Shown: piece by piece, positions 17,681 to 26,955 of the stretch
How positions within the stretch are numbered: the first letter of the stretch is position 1
How the letters are laid out: each line of letters begins with the position of its first letter
Source of the DNA: Labilibaculum sp. K2S
Lineage (GTDB): Bacteria; Bacteroidota; Bacteroidia; Bacteroidales; Marinifilaceae
NCBI RefSeq assembly: GCF_030372765.1
Contig: NZ_JAUCMW010000013.1
Span: 1 to 64,000, forward strand
Direction: 5' to 3'
Length of the DNA stretch: 64,000 nucleotides
Translations under genes and position numbers: made by a program
The notes under the pieces: generated by a model
Told to the model about the DNA's origin: nothing
Database searches by the model: none
The model's input: only the letters and a program-made list of their open reading frames with translations

Positions 17681-18526
17681 ATGAATTGTAAGCAACTTAA
17701 AATCATTAATAGAAAGTATCCGTTTTCTGTTTTAGATACAAAACATCTTTTTCTTATTGGAATTGCAGTAAGTTCCATTCTGTATATTTTTCAACCTTTT
17801 GGGTTTTACAGTTATGAAAATAACAAAATAATAGCTTCGTTGGGATTTGGCATGATCACTTTTCTGTGTCTGCTTTTCATGAATAGTTTTGTCAAAAAAC
17901 AGCTTCATCGAATTTTCAGTAAAAAGTGGACTGTTCTTAGAGAAATAGGGTATATCCTTTTCCTTCTGATTTTAATTTCCTTATCGAATCTGTATTATTT
18001 ATCATTGATTATTAATGGTTTTCAGGTAAATGCCTTGTCTTTTCTGTATACACTATTACTAACAAGTGCGATTGGCATATTTCCAATTACCGGAATGGTT
18101 CTAATTCGGTACAACAGAACGCTTAAGAATAATTTGAGTCAGATTATTCAAGAAGGACGGAGTGGTGAAACAATGGAGCACAACAGCCCGATCACTTTTG
18201 AGAATACAAACAAAACAGAGCCGGATTTTACTGTCGCGATAAATAATTTCCTGTTTTTGGAAGCAATTAAAAACCATGTCCATATCTATTACTTAGTCGA
18301 TGGACTTGTAAAAACAACAAGTATTCGTAACACGCTTACAAACCTGGTCGATCGGGTACAAAACGATGCTGTTTTCCAATGCCATCGCTCTTTCTTAATC
18401 AATTTAAACCAAATAAAGACTGCAAAAGGAAATTCGAACGGATATAAAATTCACTTAAAAAATTACGAGCCTACAATACCCGTTTCGAGAAAGTATGTTC
18501 CAGAGTTTCAAAAAATAATATACTAG
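17681..18526 (+). CDS. Membrane-bound LytTR-family transcriptional regulator
   Basis: The 281-aa product has four membrane helices (about 22-42, 49-68, 88-110, 116-140), a linker, and a C-terminal LytTR DNA-binding domain (about 185-281). The latter includes FLFLEAIKNHVHIYYLVDG, FQCHRSFLINL and IPVSRKYVPEF. LytTR proteins bind promoters as dimers. Here the usual receiver domain is replaced by a membrane module, so the signal is probably sensed at the inner membrane. It converges with the TonB-receptor locus at 18583-21474; this regulator/receptor pairing recurs in Bacteroidota, and control of that locus is likely but inferred. Confidence 0.85.
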   Translation: MNCKQLKIINRKYPFSVLDTKHLFLIGIAVSSILYIFQPFGFYSYENNKIIASLGFGMITFLCLLFMNSFVKKQLHRIFSKKWTVLREIGYILFLLILISLSNLYYLSLIINGFQVNALSFLYTLLLTSAIGIFPITGMVLIRYNRTLKNNLSQIIQEGRSGETMEHNSPITFENTNKTEPDFTVAINNFLFLEAIKNHVHIYYLVDGLVKTTSIRNTLTNLVDRVQNDAVFQCHRSFLINLNQIKTAKGNSNGYKIHLKNYEPTIPVSRKYVPEFQKIIY

Positions 18527-18582
18527 AGATTTGGATGATGAATCCATCATCCAATCTTTAAGTTTGAACGAATCAGTTTAAA

Positions 18583-19260
18583 TTACTCTTGGCCTGGACA
18601 ATTTTGCTGAGCCGTTTTCAATTGTTGTTCTCCCCAATTAGGATCCAATTTGGTTTTTGGCGTAAAGGCTGAAAACATCAATTCTATTTTTTTTAAATCT
18701 TCGCAAAAAGAAGATTGATTGGCACCCGTAAATTGAGCCATTTTGTTTTTAAACAAAGTCAATAAAAGAACGGGTCTTGGATTTTCTCCATTGTAAGCAA
18801 TTGCTTTGCTGTAGGCCGAAATTACTTCTTTGTAATAAATTTGCCCGTTTTGAGCCGGGTTTTGAGCAATTATTCCCAGGTAGTAGTAGCCTTCCAAAGT
18901 ATAAACTTCCGATAAGTTGGCCGATGTGTTTTGCTTCAATCTTTCAATTTTAAGCAAAGCCTCTTTTAGCAGCACCTCTTGTTTCTCGATTGGTGAGGAG
19001 AAAGATACCTTCAAATCAAGAAAGGCGATGTAGTAAGTTGTCAGCCATTCATCCGGAAACATAGTTTCCAATCTTTTTATTTCATTCACAACAGAGAGAA
19101 TGTCTGCTTCATTTTGTGCCGTACTTAATTTGGAAAGACTGCTTCCCAGAATTTGGTAAAACTCAGATTTTGTATTTTCATTGGTTGCAATTTGGTTTTT
19201 GCACAATGCCTGATTTAATAACATTACCATAAAAACGAGTACTACGCATAATTTTTTCAT
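18583..19260 (-). CDS. Exported helical protein of unknown function
   Basis: The 225-aa product has a signal peptide (about 1-20, MKKLCVVLVFMVMLLNQALC). The mature region is TPR-like and helical: residues 85-150 contain LEGYYYLGIIAQNPAQNGQ and KAIAYNGENPRP, a typical TPR turn. Cys20 lies at the end of the hydrophobic core (NQALC), but the context is not a convincing lipobox. It follows the TonB-receptor gene on the same strand with about 57 bp between, so they are probably co-transcribed. Small periplasmic TPR-like partners are often found beside receptors of this kind. Its function is not known. Confidence 0.65.
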   Translation of the reverse strand: MKKLCVVLVFMVMLLNQALCKNQIATNENTKSEFYQILGSSLSKLSTAQNEADILSVVNEIKRLETMFPDEWLTTYYIAFLDLKVSFSSPIEKQEVLLKEALLKIERLKQNTSANLSEVYTLEGYYYLGIIAQNPAQNGQIYYKEVISAYSKAIAYNGENPRPVLLLTLFKNKMAQFTGANQSSFCEDLKKIELMFSAFTPKTKLDPNWGEQQLKTAQQNCPGQE

Positions 19261-19317
19261 ATTCTTAAGTATTAAATTATTAGAATTTATTTTGTTGATT
19301 TTTTATTGATATGATTG

Positions 19318-21474
19318 TTAAAAGCTTGATACATCATAGGCTGAATCGCTTTTTAGCGATATAAAAATGCCCACGTAATAGAATTGCTTTCTGGAGTTTA
19401 TTATTGGTTTTCGGTTGTAAATTCCCTCTGTATTTGCTGTGTTCGAATAAGTATATCCATATACATTTTTCCGTCCTAAAACATTGGTGACCGATGAGTA
19501 TAGAATTACATTTTTACTCAAAAGAAAGGTCATGTTACAATCTAAACTATGGTATTCAGGAGCTTTCGAATTGATGAAACCGGCTTTGTTTGGGTTGTTG
19601 TAAGGTCTTCCACTGGCATAGGAATAAGTTAGTCCGGCATAAGCTTTTAAAGCAGGGATTGAATACCTCAATGATAAACTGGCGTTGTGTTTTGTCGAAA
19701 ATAAAGGAACTGATTCAACAGCGTAATCTTTGAACAATCTTTTTGAGTCGTTATAGGAGTAAGCTAAAGTATATTTTATTCTAAGCGGATTGCTTTCACC
19801 GGATAAATACGCATCAATTCCTTTGCTGTTGCCATATCCCGATGAGGAATAGGCATCATTTTGTAACAAACCCAATCCTTCGTATTTTTTCTCGTACAAT
19901 TCTACTTTTAAAACGGTTCCATCGAGCTCGTACGAACTGCTTAAAATATAATGCATGCAGGATTCTTGTCTTCCAATGTCATTTTTTGAGAACATCACAT
20001 CATCTTCTTGTTCCTGGAAGTATTTCCCAACAATTGCAGATGCTTGGAAACCGTTATTTATGTAGTTCAATGAAAGTCGGGGAGCTAAATTCCAACTATT
20101 TAGTAGTTCAGAATACTCCACTCTTGCAGAAGCATTTGCGTATAAATATTTTTTCAATTTAAACTGATTGTCTATATAACCTGCAAACAAATTGCGGTGT
20201 AAATCATTATCCATCAAAATGGCCGACGAGTTGTCTTCATAGGTTTGACTATGGTTTTTAAAATATGCTTCTAAGCCTCCGCGTAGTTTATAAAATTTAG
20301 AGATGCTTTTTTCAATTTTGGCTTTCGCATGAAGTTCACTTTCGTGATCTGTAAATAAATCACCAACCAAATTTGCATTTTGATAGTTGTTTGAAGCATA
20401 AGAATAAGCTGTGCCAAAAAACAAGTGATAATTATTCTTTGTTCGGGTTACGAAAGTGGAGTTGATGTAGTAATTGTTTCGGGCTAAGTCAAAATTACGG
20501 GTTGGGGAATTATTTAGATCATCAGTTATGGTTCTAATAAAAGCTGTTCTGTCAATTCCTAAATACAATTTATGAACAGAATTTCGTCCCAATTGTGATC
20601 TAATCTGAACTTCACCGGCTAACGATTTGTAATCTTTTTTCCATTGATAGTCATCTGGAAATACTTTGCTGTAAAGGCCCTTGTTGGTGTAATTCACATT
20701 GGCCGAAACAGATGCTTTTTTCCAGGCATAAGTACCACCACCACCAAGGCTCAATGGCGATGCATTTACGCCAATTTTTGTGCTCGAGGCTACATCTTTT
20801 GTTTCCATTGGCAAAATGGATGACAAAGCCTGACCGTATTCAGAGTCGTATCCTCCTAACGATAAGTTGATGCCTTTGAACAGGAAGGGAGAAAATCTCG
20901 ATCGGACAGGAGTGTTCTGTGCTGTTGAGGTATATGGAAACAAAACATGCATTCCATCAATAAAAGTCTGACTTTCCCTGGTTTCTCCTCCGCGAACATA
21001 AAGTTTACCATCTTCACCTACTTTTTGAGTTCCCGGAAGAGTTTGCAAGGCTCCGTAAATGTCACCATTCGAACTTCCTGTCAAAACAACATCCAAAGCA
21101 TTCATTTTTTTCACCGTACGGCTTTTCCCAATACTAAATGTGCTTGCAGTAACCACAATCTCATCCAAATCAAGTTCTTCTTGCTTCATGATAATAATCA
21201 GATCTTTTAAATTGCTAATTAGATCCTTCTTTTCATGAGTTTGATATCCCAGGCAACTCACCACTAAAACTTGTTCTCCACTCGATGTACTTTCAAATTG
21301 GAAGAAACCTTCAGTATCTGTTGAGGCTCCTTCAACGGTTCCTTTTATATAAACATTCACACCAGGTAAAGCTTGTTTGTTTTTATCTGTTACTTTACCT
21401 GATATTTTTGTTTGAGCATTCAGCAGAAATAAATTCAGTAGTAAAAATCCTATAAGGCAAATCGTCTTTTTCAT
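19318..21474 (-). CDS. TonB-dependent receptor with carboxypeptidase-like N-terminal domain
   Basis: The start at 21474 (MKKTICLIGF) is chosen because it opens a clean signal peptide ending LNAQ; an upstream in-frame start adds 17 unlikely residues. The 718-aa product has a CarboxypepD_reg-like domain (about 22-100, ISGKVTDKNKQALPGVNVYI), a plug (about 110-230, with GDIYGALQTLPGTQKVGEDG) and a beta-barrel. There is no STN domain, so signalling through FecR is not expected. It is transcribed with the small exported protein downstream. The LytTR regulator gene converging on the locus may control it. The substrate is unknown. Confidence 0.85.
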   Translation of the reverse strand: MKKTICLIGFLLLNLFLLNAQTKISGKVTDKNKQALPGVNVYIKGTVEGASTDTEGFFQFESTSSGEQVLVVSCLGYQTHEKKDLISNLKDLIIIMKQEELDLDEIVVTASTFSIGKSRTVKKMNALDVVLTGSSNGDIYGALQTLPGTQKVGEDGKLYVRGGETRESQTFIDGMHVLFPYTSTAQNTPVRSRFSPFLFKGINLSLGGYDSEYGQALSSILPMETKDVASSTKIGVNASPLSLGGGGTYAWKKASVSANVNYTNKGLYSKVFPDDYQWKKDYKSLAGEVQIRSQLGRNSVHKLYLGIDRTAFIRTITDDLNNSPTRNFDLARNNYYINSTFVTRTKNNYHLFFGTAYSYASNNYQNANLVGDLFTDHESELHAKAKIEKSISKFYKLRGGLEAYFKNHSQTYEDNSSAILMDNDLHRNLFAGYIDNQFKLKKYLYANASARVEYSELLNSWNLAPRLSLNYINNGFQASAIVGKYFQEQEDDVMFSKNDIGRQESCMHYILSSSYELDGTVLKVELYEKKYEGLGLLQNDAYSSSGYGNSKGIDAYLSGESNPLRIKYTLAYSYNDSKRLFKDYAVESVPLFSTKHNASLSLRYSIPALKAYAGLTYSYASGRPYNNPNKAGFINSKAPEYHSLDCNMTFLLSKNVILYSSVTNVLGRKNVYGYTYSNTANTEGIYNRKPIINSRKQFYYVGIFISLKSDSAYDVSSF

Positions 21475-21744
21475 TTGTATCGTCATTAAAAATATTTTGT
21501 TTTCGATACAAGTATACATCCTCAATTAGGTTCTTTTCAAATGTTTGGGATTCATATCTAAGATTAGGGACTAATGACTATTGCTCGTGATCTGTGGATA
21601 GAATTTGTGACGAATAGCTAAGCTGGAAAGGTTAATTTTAAAGGGATTTATTGCGCTCAGATATAGAAAGTATTTCATTGTTTAATTCTTTTTTCTAACC
21701 ATTTTAAGGATCAAAATAAGTAAGTACCACAGAAAAAAAGGCAC

Positions 21745-21772
21745 AAAAAAGCCCCGATCATTTGATCGGAGC
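21745..21772 (-). terminator. Intrinsic terminator after aspS
   Basis: GCCCCGATCA (21751-21760) pairs with TGATCGGAGC (21763-21772) with one G-U pair, and a run of six T follows on the minus strand. Confidence 0.85.
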
Positions 21773-21795
21773 CTGTACTAATATTTTAAAGATCC

Positions 21796-23553
21796 TTACT
21801 TCATCTTCTTTCTGTAGTCAAGACCCAATTCAATCATTTGTGCTTCGGCAACCGGCGATGGAGAATCAATCATTACATCACGACCCGAATTGTTTTTAGG
21901 GAATGCAATAACGTCTCTGATTGATTCGATACCTGCAAACATAGATGTCAAACGGTCAAATCCAAAAGCGATTCCGCCGTGTGGTGGTGCACCATATTTA
22001 AATGCATTCATCAAGAAACCAAACTGAGCTTGTGCCTCTTCATCGGTAAAACCAAGATGCTTGAACATACGTGCCTGAAGTTCTGTATCGTGAATACGAA
22101 TAGAACCGCCGCCAATTTCAACACCATTAATAACCAAATCGTAAGCATTGGCACGAACTTTACCAGGATCAGTTTCCAGCATATGCAAATCTTCTTTCTT
22201 AGGCGAAGTAAATGGATGGTGCATGGCGTGGAAACGTTCTGAATCTTCATCCCACTCTAAAAGAGGGAAATCAACAACCCAAAGCGGAGCGTAAACATTC
22301 TTATCGCGCAAGCCCAACTGATTACCCATTTCCAAACGCAGTTCGCTTAGTTGAGGCAAAGTTTTCGCTTTTTCACCCACCAAAATCAAAATCAAATCGC
22401 CTGGTTTTGCATGACAAGCTTCCGCCCATTTCTGCAATTGCTCTTCTCCGTAAAATTTATCAACCGATGATTTATATGAACCATCCTCATTGTATCGCAG
22501 GTAAACCAATCCTTTGGCTCCAATTTGTGCTTTTTTCACAAAATCGGTAAGCGCATCCAATTGTTTACGGGTATAGGTCGCACATCCTGAAGCACAAATT
22601 GCTCCGATGTATTCTGCTTCATCAAAAATTGTAAAACCACTTCCTTTAGCAATCACACTAAGGTCAACAAACTTCATATCAAAACGGATATCAGGCTTAT
22701 CGTTACCATAAAATTCCATGGCATCAGCGTAATCCAATCTTGGGAATTTGAAGTTCATATCCACATCTTTCAATTTCTTGAATAAATGCTTGGTCAATCC
22801 TTCGAAAGTATCTAAAATATCATCCTGCTCAACAAAGGCCATTTCGCAATCAATCTGCGTAAATTCAGGCTGACGGTCGGCACGTAAATCTTCATCGCGG
22901 AAACATTTTACAATTTGATAGTAACGGTCGAAACCGGAAATCATCAACAATTGTTTGAATACCTGTGGTGACTGTGGTAATGCGTAAAACTCACCCTGAT
23001 TCATTCTCGAAGGAACAATAAAGTCACGCGCACCTTCCGGAGTCGATTTTATCAATACAGGAGTTTCTGTTTCAATAAAATTCAATTGATCCAAATAGTT
23101 ACGAACCTCGATACCCATTTTGTGACGCAAAATTAAATTCTCACGAACACAAGAACGGCGTAAATCAAGGTAACGATATTTCATTCTCAATTCATCACCA
23201 CCATCGGTATTGTCTTCAATGGTAAAAGGAGGAATTGCCGATTTGCTCAAAATAGTTATATCATCAGCAATAATCTCAACAGCTCCTGTAGGTATTTTGT
23301 CGTTTTTACTTTGTCTTTCAGCAACCTTACCGGTAATTGCAACAACGAATTCGCGGCCTAATTTTCTGGCCTTTTCGCATAGTTCAGCATTGCTTTCCAT
23401 ATCGAAAACAAATTGAGTAATGCCATATCGATCACGAAGATCAACAAAGGTCATTCCCCCCAGGTTACGTGCTTTTTGCACCCAACCACTAAGCGTTACC
23501 GTATCGTTTACATTCTGAATTCTTAATTCTCCACAAGTATGAGTCCTGTACAT
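21796..23553 (-). CDS. aspS: Aspartyl-tRNA synthetase
   Basis: The 585-aa length is that of the bacterial type. An N-terminal OB-fold anticodon-binding domain (about 1-105, [20 protein letters not shown]) precedes the class II catalytic core. Motif 2 contains [20 protein letters not shown], the bacterial GAD insert lies at about 290-410, and motif 3 contains GIAFGFDRL near the C-terminus. It charges tRNA-Asp in the cytoplasm. It is a single-gene unit ending in a strong terminator. Whether it also charges tRNA-Asn cannot be judged here. Confidence 0.97.
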   Translation of the reverse strand: MYRTHTCGELRIQNVNDTVTLSGWVQKARNLGGMTFVDLRDRYGITQFVFDMESNAELCEKARKLGREFVVAITGKVAERQSKNDKIPTGAVEIIADDITILSKSAIPPFTIEDNTDGGDELRMKYRYLDLRRSCVRENLILRHKMGIEVRNYLDQLNFIETETPVLIKSTPEGARDFIVPSRMNQGEFYALPQSPQVFKQLLMISGFDRYYQIVKCFRDEDLRADRQPEFTQIDCEMAFVEQDDILDTFEGLTKHLFKKLKDVDMNFKFPRLDYADAMEFYGNDKPDIRFDMKFVDLSVIAKGSGFTIFDEAEYIGAICASGCATYTRKQLDALTDFVKKAQIGAKGLVYLRYNEDGSYKSSVDKFYGEEQLQKWAEACHAKPGDLILILVGEKAKTLPQLSELRLEMGNQLGLRDKNVYAPLWVVDFPLLEWDEDSERFHAMHHPFTSPKKEDLHMLETDPGKVRANAYDLVINGVEIGGGSIRIHDTELQARMFKHLGFTDEEAQAQFGFLMNAFKYGAPPHGGIAFGFDRLTSMFAGIESIRDVIAFPKNNSGRDVMIDSPSPVAEAQMIELGLDYRKKMK

Positions 23554-23936
23554 CTTATACCATTTAATGATTTAACAAGCTATTAGTTATTAGCTGATCC
23601 CTATTTATCTAGGTTTGTTTCTTTAGATTTACTGTCGAACAATTATCAATATCAATCGCGAAAGCTAATTACCAACAGCTTTCCGTTATCAACATCGTTC
23701 TTTGTTATTGGTTTTGTTAACTTTGCGAAATTACTAACAATTTGCGAAACAGAATACGCTTTTATTAATAGATTGTTAAATTTTAGCGATAAGAAATGAA
23801 ATTAGGTCTTATAATTGTATGAAAGAAGTAGTTTGCAGCTCCGATTGGCGGGCAATTACAAGTTGACCTGTCAGCAGTAGTTCCGAATAAAGTCTTTTTT
23901 CTCACATCTAAAGTCTAAAACCTCAAATCTAAAAAC
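23554..23936. other. Divergent intergenic region between aspS and tadA
   Basis: No gene is seen. It must hold promoters for both divergent genes. A plus-strand TAACTTTG at 23718-23725 fits the Bacteroidota -7 box, but I see no well-spaced TTG. The end (about 23898-23936) is a degenerate tract of CATCTAAAG/GTCTAAAA/CAAATCTAA words running into the tadA start. Confidence 0.4.
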
Positions 23937-24404
23937 ATGAACGAAGAGTCAATTATATCTCCATTTTCCGACGAATATTTTATGAAACAGGCCATGCAGG
24001 AAGCCCATAAAGCTTTCGAGGCCGATGAAATTCCGGTGGGTGCCGTTGTGGTGTGCAACAATCGAATCATTGCGCGGTCGCATAATCTTACAGAGCGGTT
24101 GAATGACGTAACAGCACACGCCGAAATGCAGGCGATAACTGCAGCTGCTAATTTTTTGGGAGGAAAATATTTGATAGATTGTACCCTATATGTAACGCTC
24201 GAGCCATGCAATATGTGTGCAGGAGCATTGGCATGGTCACAAATCTCAAAAATTGTATACGGCGCAAAAGATGAGAAAAGAGGATATACCCGTTTTTCGC
24301 CCAACCCAATGCATCCAAGAACCGAAGTAATTTCGGGCATCATGAAAGAAGAAAGTGCTGAATTGATTCGGGATTTCTTCGCACGTAAAAGAATGTCTCT
24401 GTAG
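23937..24404 (+). CDS. tadA: tRNA adenosine(34) deaminase
   Basis: The 155-aa product has the cytidine-deaminase-like fold with the zinc motif HAEMQA (His and catalytic Glu) and the PCxxC motif in LEPCNMCAGALAW. The ARSHNLTERLNDVTAHAEMQ stretch and the MHPRTEV tail match TadA rather than free-nucleoside deaminases. It converts A34 to inosine in tRNA-Arg(ACG), which lets the CGU/CGC/CGA codons be read. A tRNA-Arg(CCG) for the remaining CGG codon is present at 37.7 kb. The gene has no close co-directional neighbour. Confidence 0.93.
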   Translation: MNEESIISPFSDEYFMKQAMQEAHKAFEADEIPVGAVVVCNNRIIARSHNLTERLNDVTAHAEMQAITAAANFLGGKYLIDCTLYVTLEPCNMCAGALAWSQISKIVYGAKDEKRGYTRFSPNPMHPRTEVISGIMKEESAELIRDFFARKRMSL

Positions 24405-24670
24405 AAAAAGGAGAAAAGTGTAACGTAAAAAGGGCAAAGTCCGATAAAATTATTATTTTTGCCGACAGCAAGTAAAAAGTGATTCGTAAAGTTTAGTTGG
24501 GATAATTCTACATTTTAGCACGATTGCTTGCCAAACTACCATCCAACCAATTTGTAATCCATATTATTTTTCGAAACTGAATAGTATATAATGCTGTTTC
24601 TGTGTTTGGTTCTTGTGATCCTTGCCGGAAATCCATTATCTTTATTTGTAAATCTATAAATCAATATATC

Positions 24671-25387
24671 ATGAGTGCACACAATGAAGCCAAAATGGGC
24701 GATATTGCTGAAACTATCCTTTTACCTGGAGATCCTTTACGGGCAAAATACATAGCCGATAATTTCCTGGAAGATGTGGTTTGTTACAATAAAGTAAGAA
24801 ACATGCTGGGTTTCACAGGAACTTATAAAGGCAAACGCATTTCTGTGCAGGGAACGGGAATGGGCGTACCGTCAATTTCAATTTATTCTCATGAGCTGAT
24901 TACGCAATATGGTGTTAAAAACCTGATTCGTATCGGAACCTGTGGATCATTTAACGAAGATGTACACGTTCGCGACGTAATTTTGGCGATGACATCCTGT
25001 ACCGATTCAGCCATCAATAAGAATTTATTTAAAGGCATGGATTATTCTCCATGTGCCGATTTTGGTTTGTTGAGCGATGCCCATAAGGCGGCCACCGAAC
25101 AAGGGGTAAATATTAAAGTGGGCAGTACATTAACGTCCGATATTTTTTACCACGATTTAGAAAATAATCCTGAACCATTCAAAATTTGGGCAGATTACGG
25201 CGTTTTAGCGGTAGAAATGGAAGCAACAGCTTTGTACACAATCGCAGCCCGAAACAAGGCGAAAGCTTTGGCAATTCTTACCGTTAGCGATCATATCCTA
25301 ACCGGCGAGGAGACAAGTGCCGAAGAGCGCCAAACAACTCTTCATACCATGATAACAATTGGGTTGGAGACAGCAATCAGACAATAA
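24671..25387 (+). CDS. deoD: Purine-nucleoside phosphorylase (DeoD type)
   Basis: The start at 24671 ([14 protein letters not shown]) matches the family N-terminus; an upstream start adds 23 unlikely residues. The 238-aa product carries the DeoD hallmarks [15 protein letters not shown], the phosphate-binding [35 protein letters not shown] and the catalytic Asp in TVSDHIL. It cleaves purine (deoxy)ribonucleosides with phosphate for salvage in the cytoplasm. Together with apt in this window it supports purine recycling, but the two are not in one operon. Confidence 0.95.
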   Translation: MSAHNEAKMGDIAETILLPGDPLRAKYIADNFLEDVVCYNKVRNMLGFTGTYKGKRISVQGTGMGVPSISIYSHELITQYGVKNLIRIGTCGSFNEDVHVRDVILAMTSCTDSAINKNLFKGMDYSPCADFGLLSDAHKAATEQGVNIKVGSTLTSDIFYHDLENNPEPFKIWADYGVLAVEMEATALYTIAARNKAKALAILTVSDHILTGEETSAEERQTTLHTMITIGLETAIRQ

Positions 25388-25543
25388 TTTTAGATCAGAT
25401 ACATTTATTGTAAGTAAGGGAGAAGCTTTGGGGAGTTTCTCCTTCTTTATTTTCAATTTTTCGGTCATGTCAGGGTATGACTTGATTATGCTTTAATGTT
25501 GATTGGGTACTAAATTGCGCATTACCCATTCTTACTTATTTTA

Positions 25544-25648
25544 GGGCGTGCCCCTCAGTTCTTCGGGTCAGGCTTTCCGTTTCAACTCCTTGCTCCAACG
25601 CACAAATCCAACCCAAACTGCGGGGTTTCCACTACAATCCTTCACGCT
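25544..25648. repeat. REP-like palindromic intergenic element
   Basis: The stretch begins GGGCGTGCCCC and ends TTCACGC, so the ends are complementary (GCGTG/CACGC). Inside are the words CGGGTCAGGCTTTCCG and GGGGTTTCCACTACAATCC. It is much more GC-rich than its surroundings. Elements with this wording recur widely between genes in Bacteroidota genomes. The remainder of 25388-25780 holds no gene that I can support. Confidence 0.6.
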
Positions 25649-25780
25649 AGCTCATCTAGTAAATATTATTATTCATGAATATAAACTTGTTTCTCAGATT
25701 GTAGGTAAGTTGTTCAAATATGAAAATAACCTGATCCAATATGTGTTATTGATCATCATTAGGGGATAGCATGAAGGAAA

Positions 25781-26522
25781 TTATAGGTATCCGTTTTTTT
25801 CTTTGAAATAAACAGCTTCACCTTTATCTCCATTTTCCAAATCGGTCATTTCTATCCTGAAAATATCATATCCTTTTTTACTCAATTCTTTCGGCGCATC
25901 TTCATGTAATAAATAGCCATTGCATATTCCATCTGAAATATACTCTTTCACTTTCTGTTTCATGTTAATTTTTACCGGTACTCCATTTACGTTAACTTTT
26001 ACATCAAGCAAATCAGGATCAGTGCAAAGATCAGTATCATCAATAGGCTTATCTTGATTCGAATAATACTTGGATAAACTCATAGGTCTGCAATATATCG
26101 TATATCCGGGGCTTGCTCCTTCTATTTTAAAAACGGTAACGCCATAAATCTCTAAGCGGTGATAATGAATCCAATACCAGATCATCTTCAGCAATAACAT
26201 TCCATGCCCAAAATTCAAGCCGCATATCCTCCGGTAATAATTGAGAATTCGATTTTGGGTACTCACACATTTTCATCGATGCCAATGCAAGATATTTTCC
26301 TTTTTTCACGGTAAGGGAATATCTTCCATCGCTGTTGGTATAGGTTTCATACATTGATTCTGTTCCAAAGTTTCTACCTTTTATTTCAACAAAAGCACTG
26401 TCTTTGGCATTGCCTTCAAAATCAGTTACAATTCCCGAAATAGTTACAGAATCTTTTTGTGCGTTTGCATGTAAATACAGAGAGCAAATCAGGAGTAGAG
26501 CAGATAAAATCTTTTTTGTCAT
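25781..26522 (-). pseudogene. Frameshifted exported protein with a carboxypeptidase-like domain
   Basis: The first frame (26522 downwards) encodes a signal peptide (MTKKILSALLLICSLYLHANA) and a CarboxypepD_reg-like beta-sandwich (VTISGIVTDFEGNAKDSAFV, DGRYSLTVKKGKYLALAS), then goes off into a short tail ending at 26127. The second frame continues the protein from about 26161-26175 (HYHRLEIYGVTVFKIEG) to a normal-looking end (IFRIEMTDLENGDKGEAVYF). Joining the frames after DLVLD gives one protein of about 246 aa. One missing or extra base in that short window explains both frames. It is either a recent pseudogene or a sequencing error. The family is not otherwise recognised. Confidence 0.7.
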
Positions 26523-26656
26523 GTTGTTTTGAGTTTGTTTTTTATTTGACGCTCTAACTCGAAATAATGTTACATCCTTATCTGTAAATCATCCGCTAAG
26601 TACTTTTCGGCATCGTCTTCATTATCTTTTAAATCTTTTATCCTTGTTAAAATATA

Positions 26657-26718
26657 TTTTGATGTACATCAAGTTGTGTTTTCATGTACATGAAACTTAT
26701 TTTTGATGTACATTAAAC
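26657..26718. promoter_or_regulatory. Three palindromes with exact 22-bp spacing
   Basis: Three TGTACA-centred dyads lie at 26663-26668, 26685-26690 and 26707-26712. The wider arms are TGATGTACATCA, TTCATGTACATGAA and TTGATGTACATTAA, and the centres are exactly 22 bp apart. They are about 140-190 bp upstream of the frameshifted exported-protein gene (minus strand) and look like a phased operator array. The rest of 26523-26955 shows no gene. Confidence 0.6.
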
Positions 26719-26902
26719 TTATATTTTATCACTAGTGTATGATCAACTTGTGCTTACAGCAGTTTAAGATCATCAGGATATGACCATAGACAACAAGGCG
26801 GTTCAGATTACCAAAATATTGAGGAGCTCACTTTAAGTGTGATTCTCATTGTGTTTTGTGAGAGCACCAAGCTCAAATTAAAAGACTGGAGTTTATAAAA
26901 AG

Positions 26903-26937
26903 AAAACCCGCTGGTTTTGACTCTAACGGGTTTTTTT
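26903..26937 (-). terminator. Intrinsic terminator after aroA (bidirectional shape)
   Basis: AAAACCCG (26903-26910) pairs with CGGGTTTT (26927-26934). T-rich sequence follows on both strands, so it can stop aroA and anything coming from the left. Confidence 0.75.
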
Positions 26938-26955
26938 AATATTATCACTTTGGAT

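Noticed and set aside
25548..25769. Open frame of 73 codons over the REP-like element
   Set aside because: It is encoded largely by the repeat, has no protein-like pattern, and similar frames arise from such elements by chance.
26657..26718. The 22-bp palindrome array as a CRISPR array
   Set aside because: Repeats are too short, spacers are only about 10 bp and similar to each other, and no cas gene is near.
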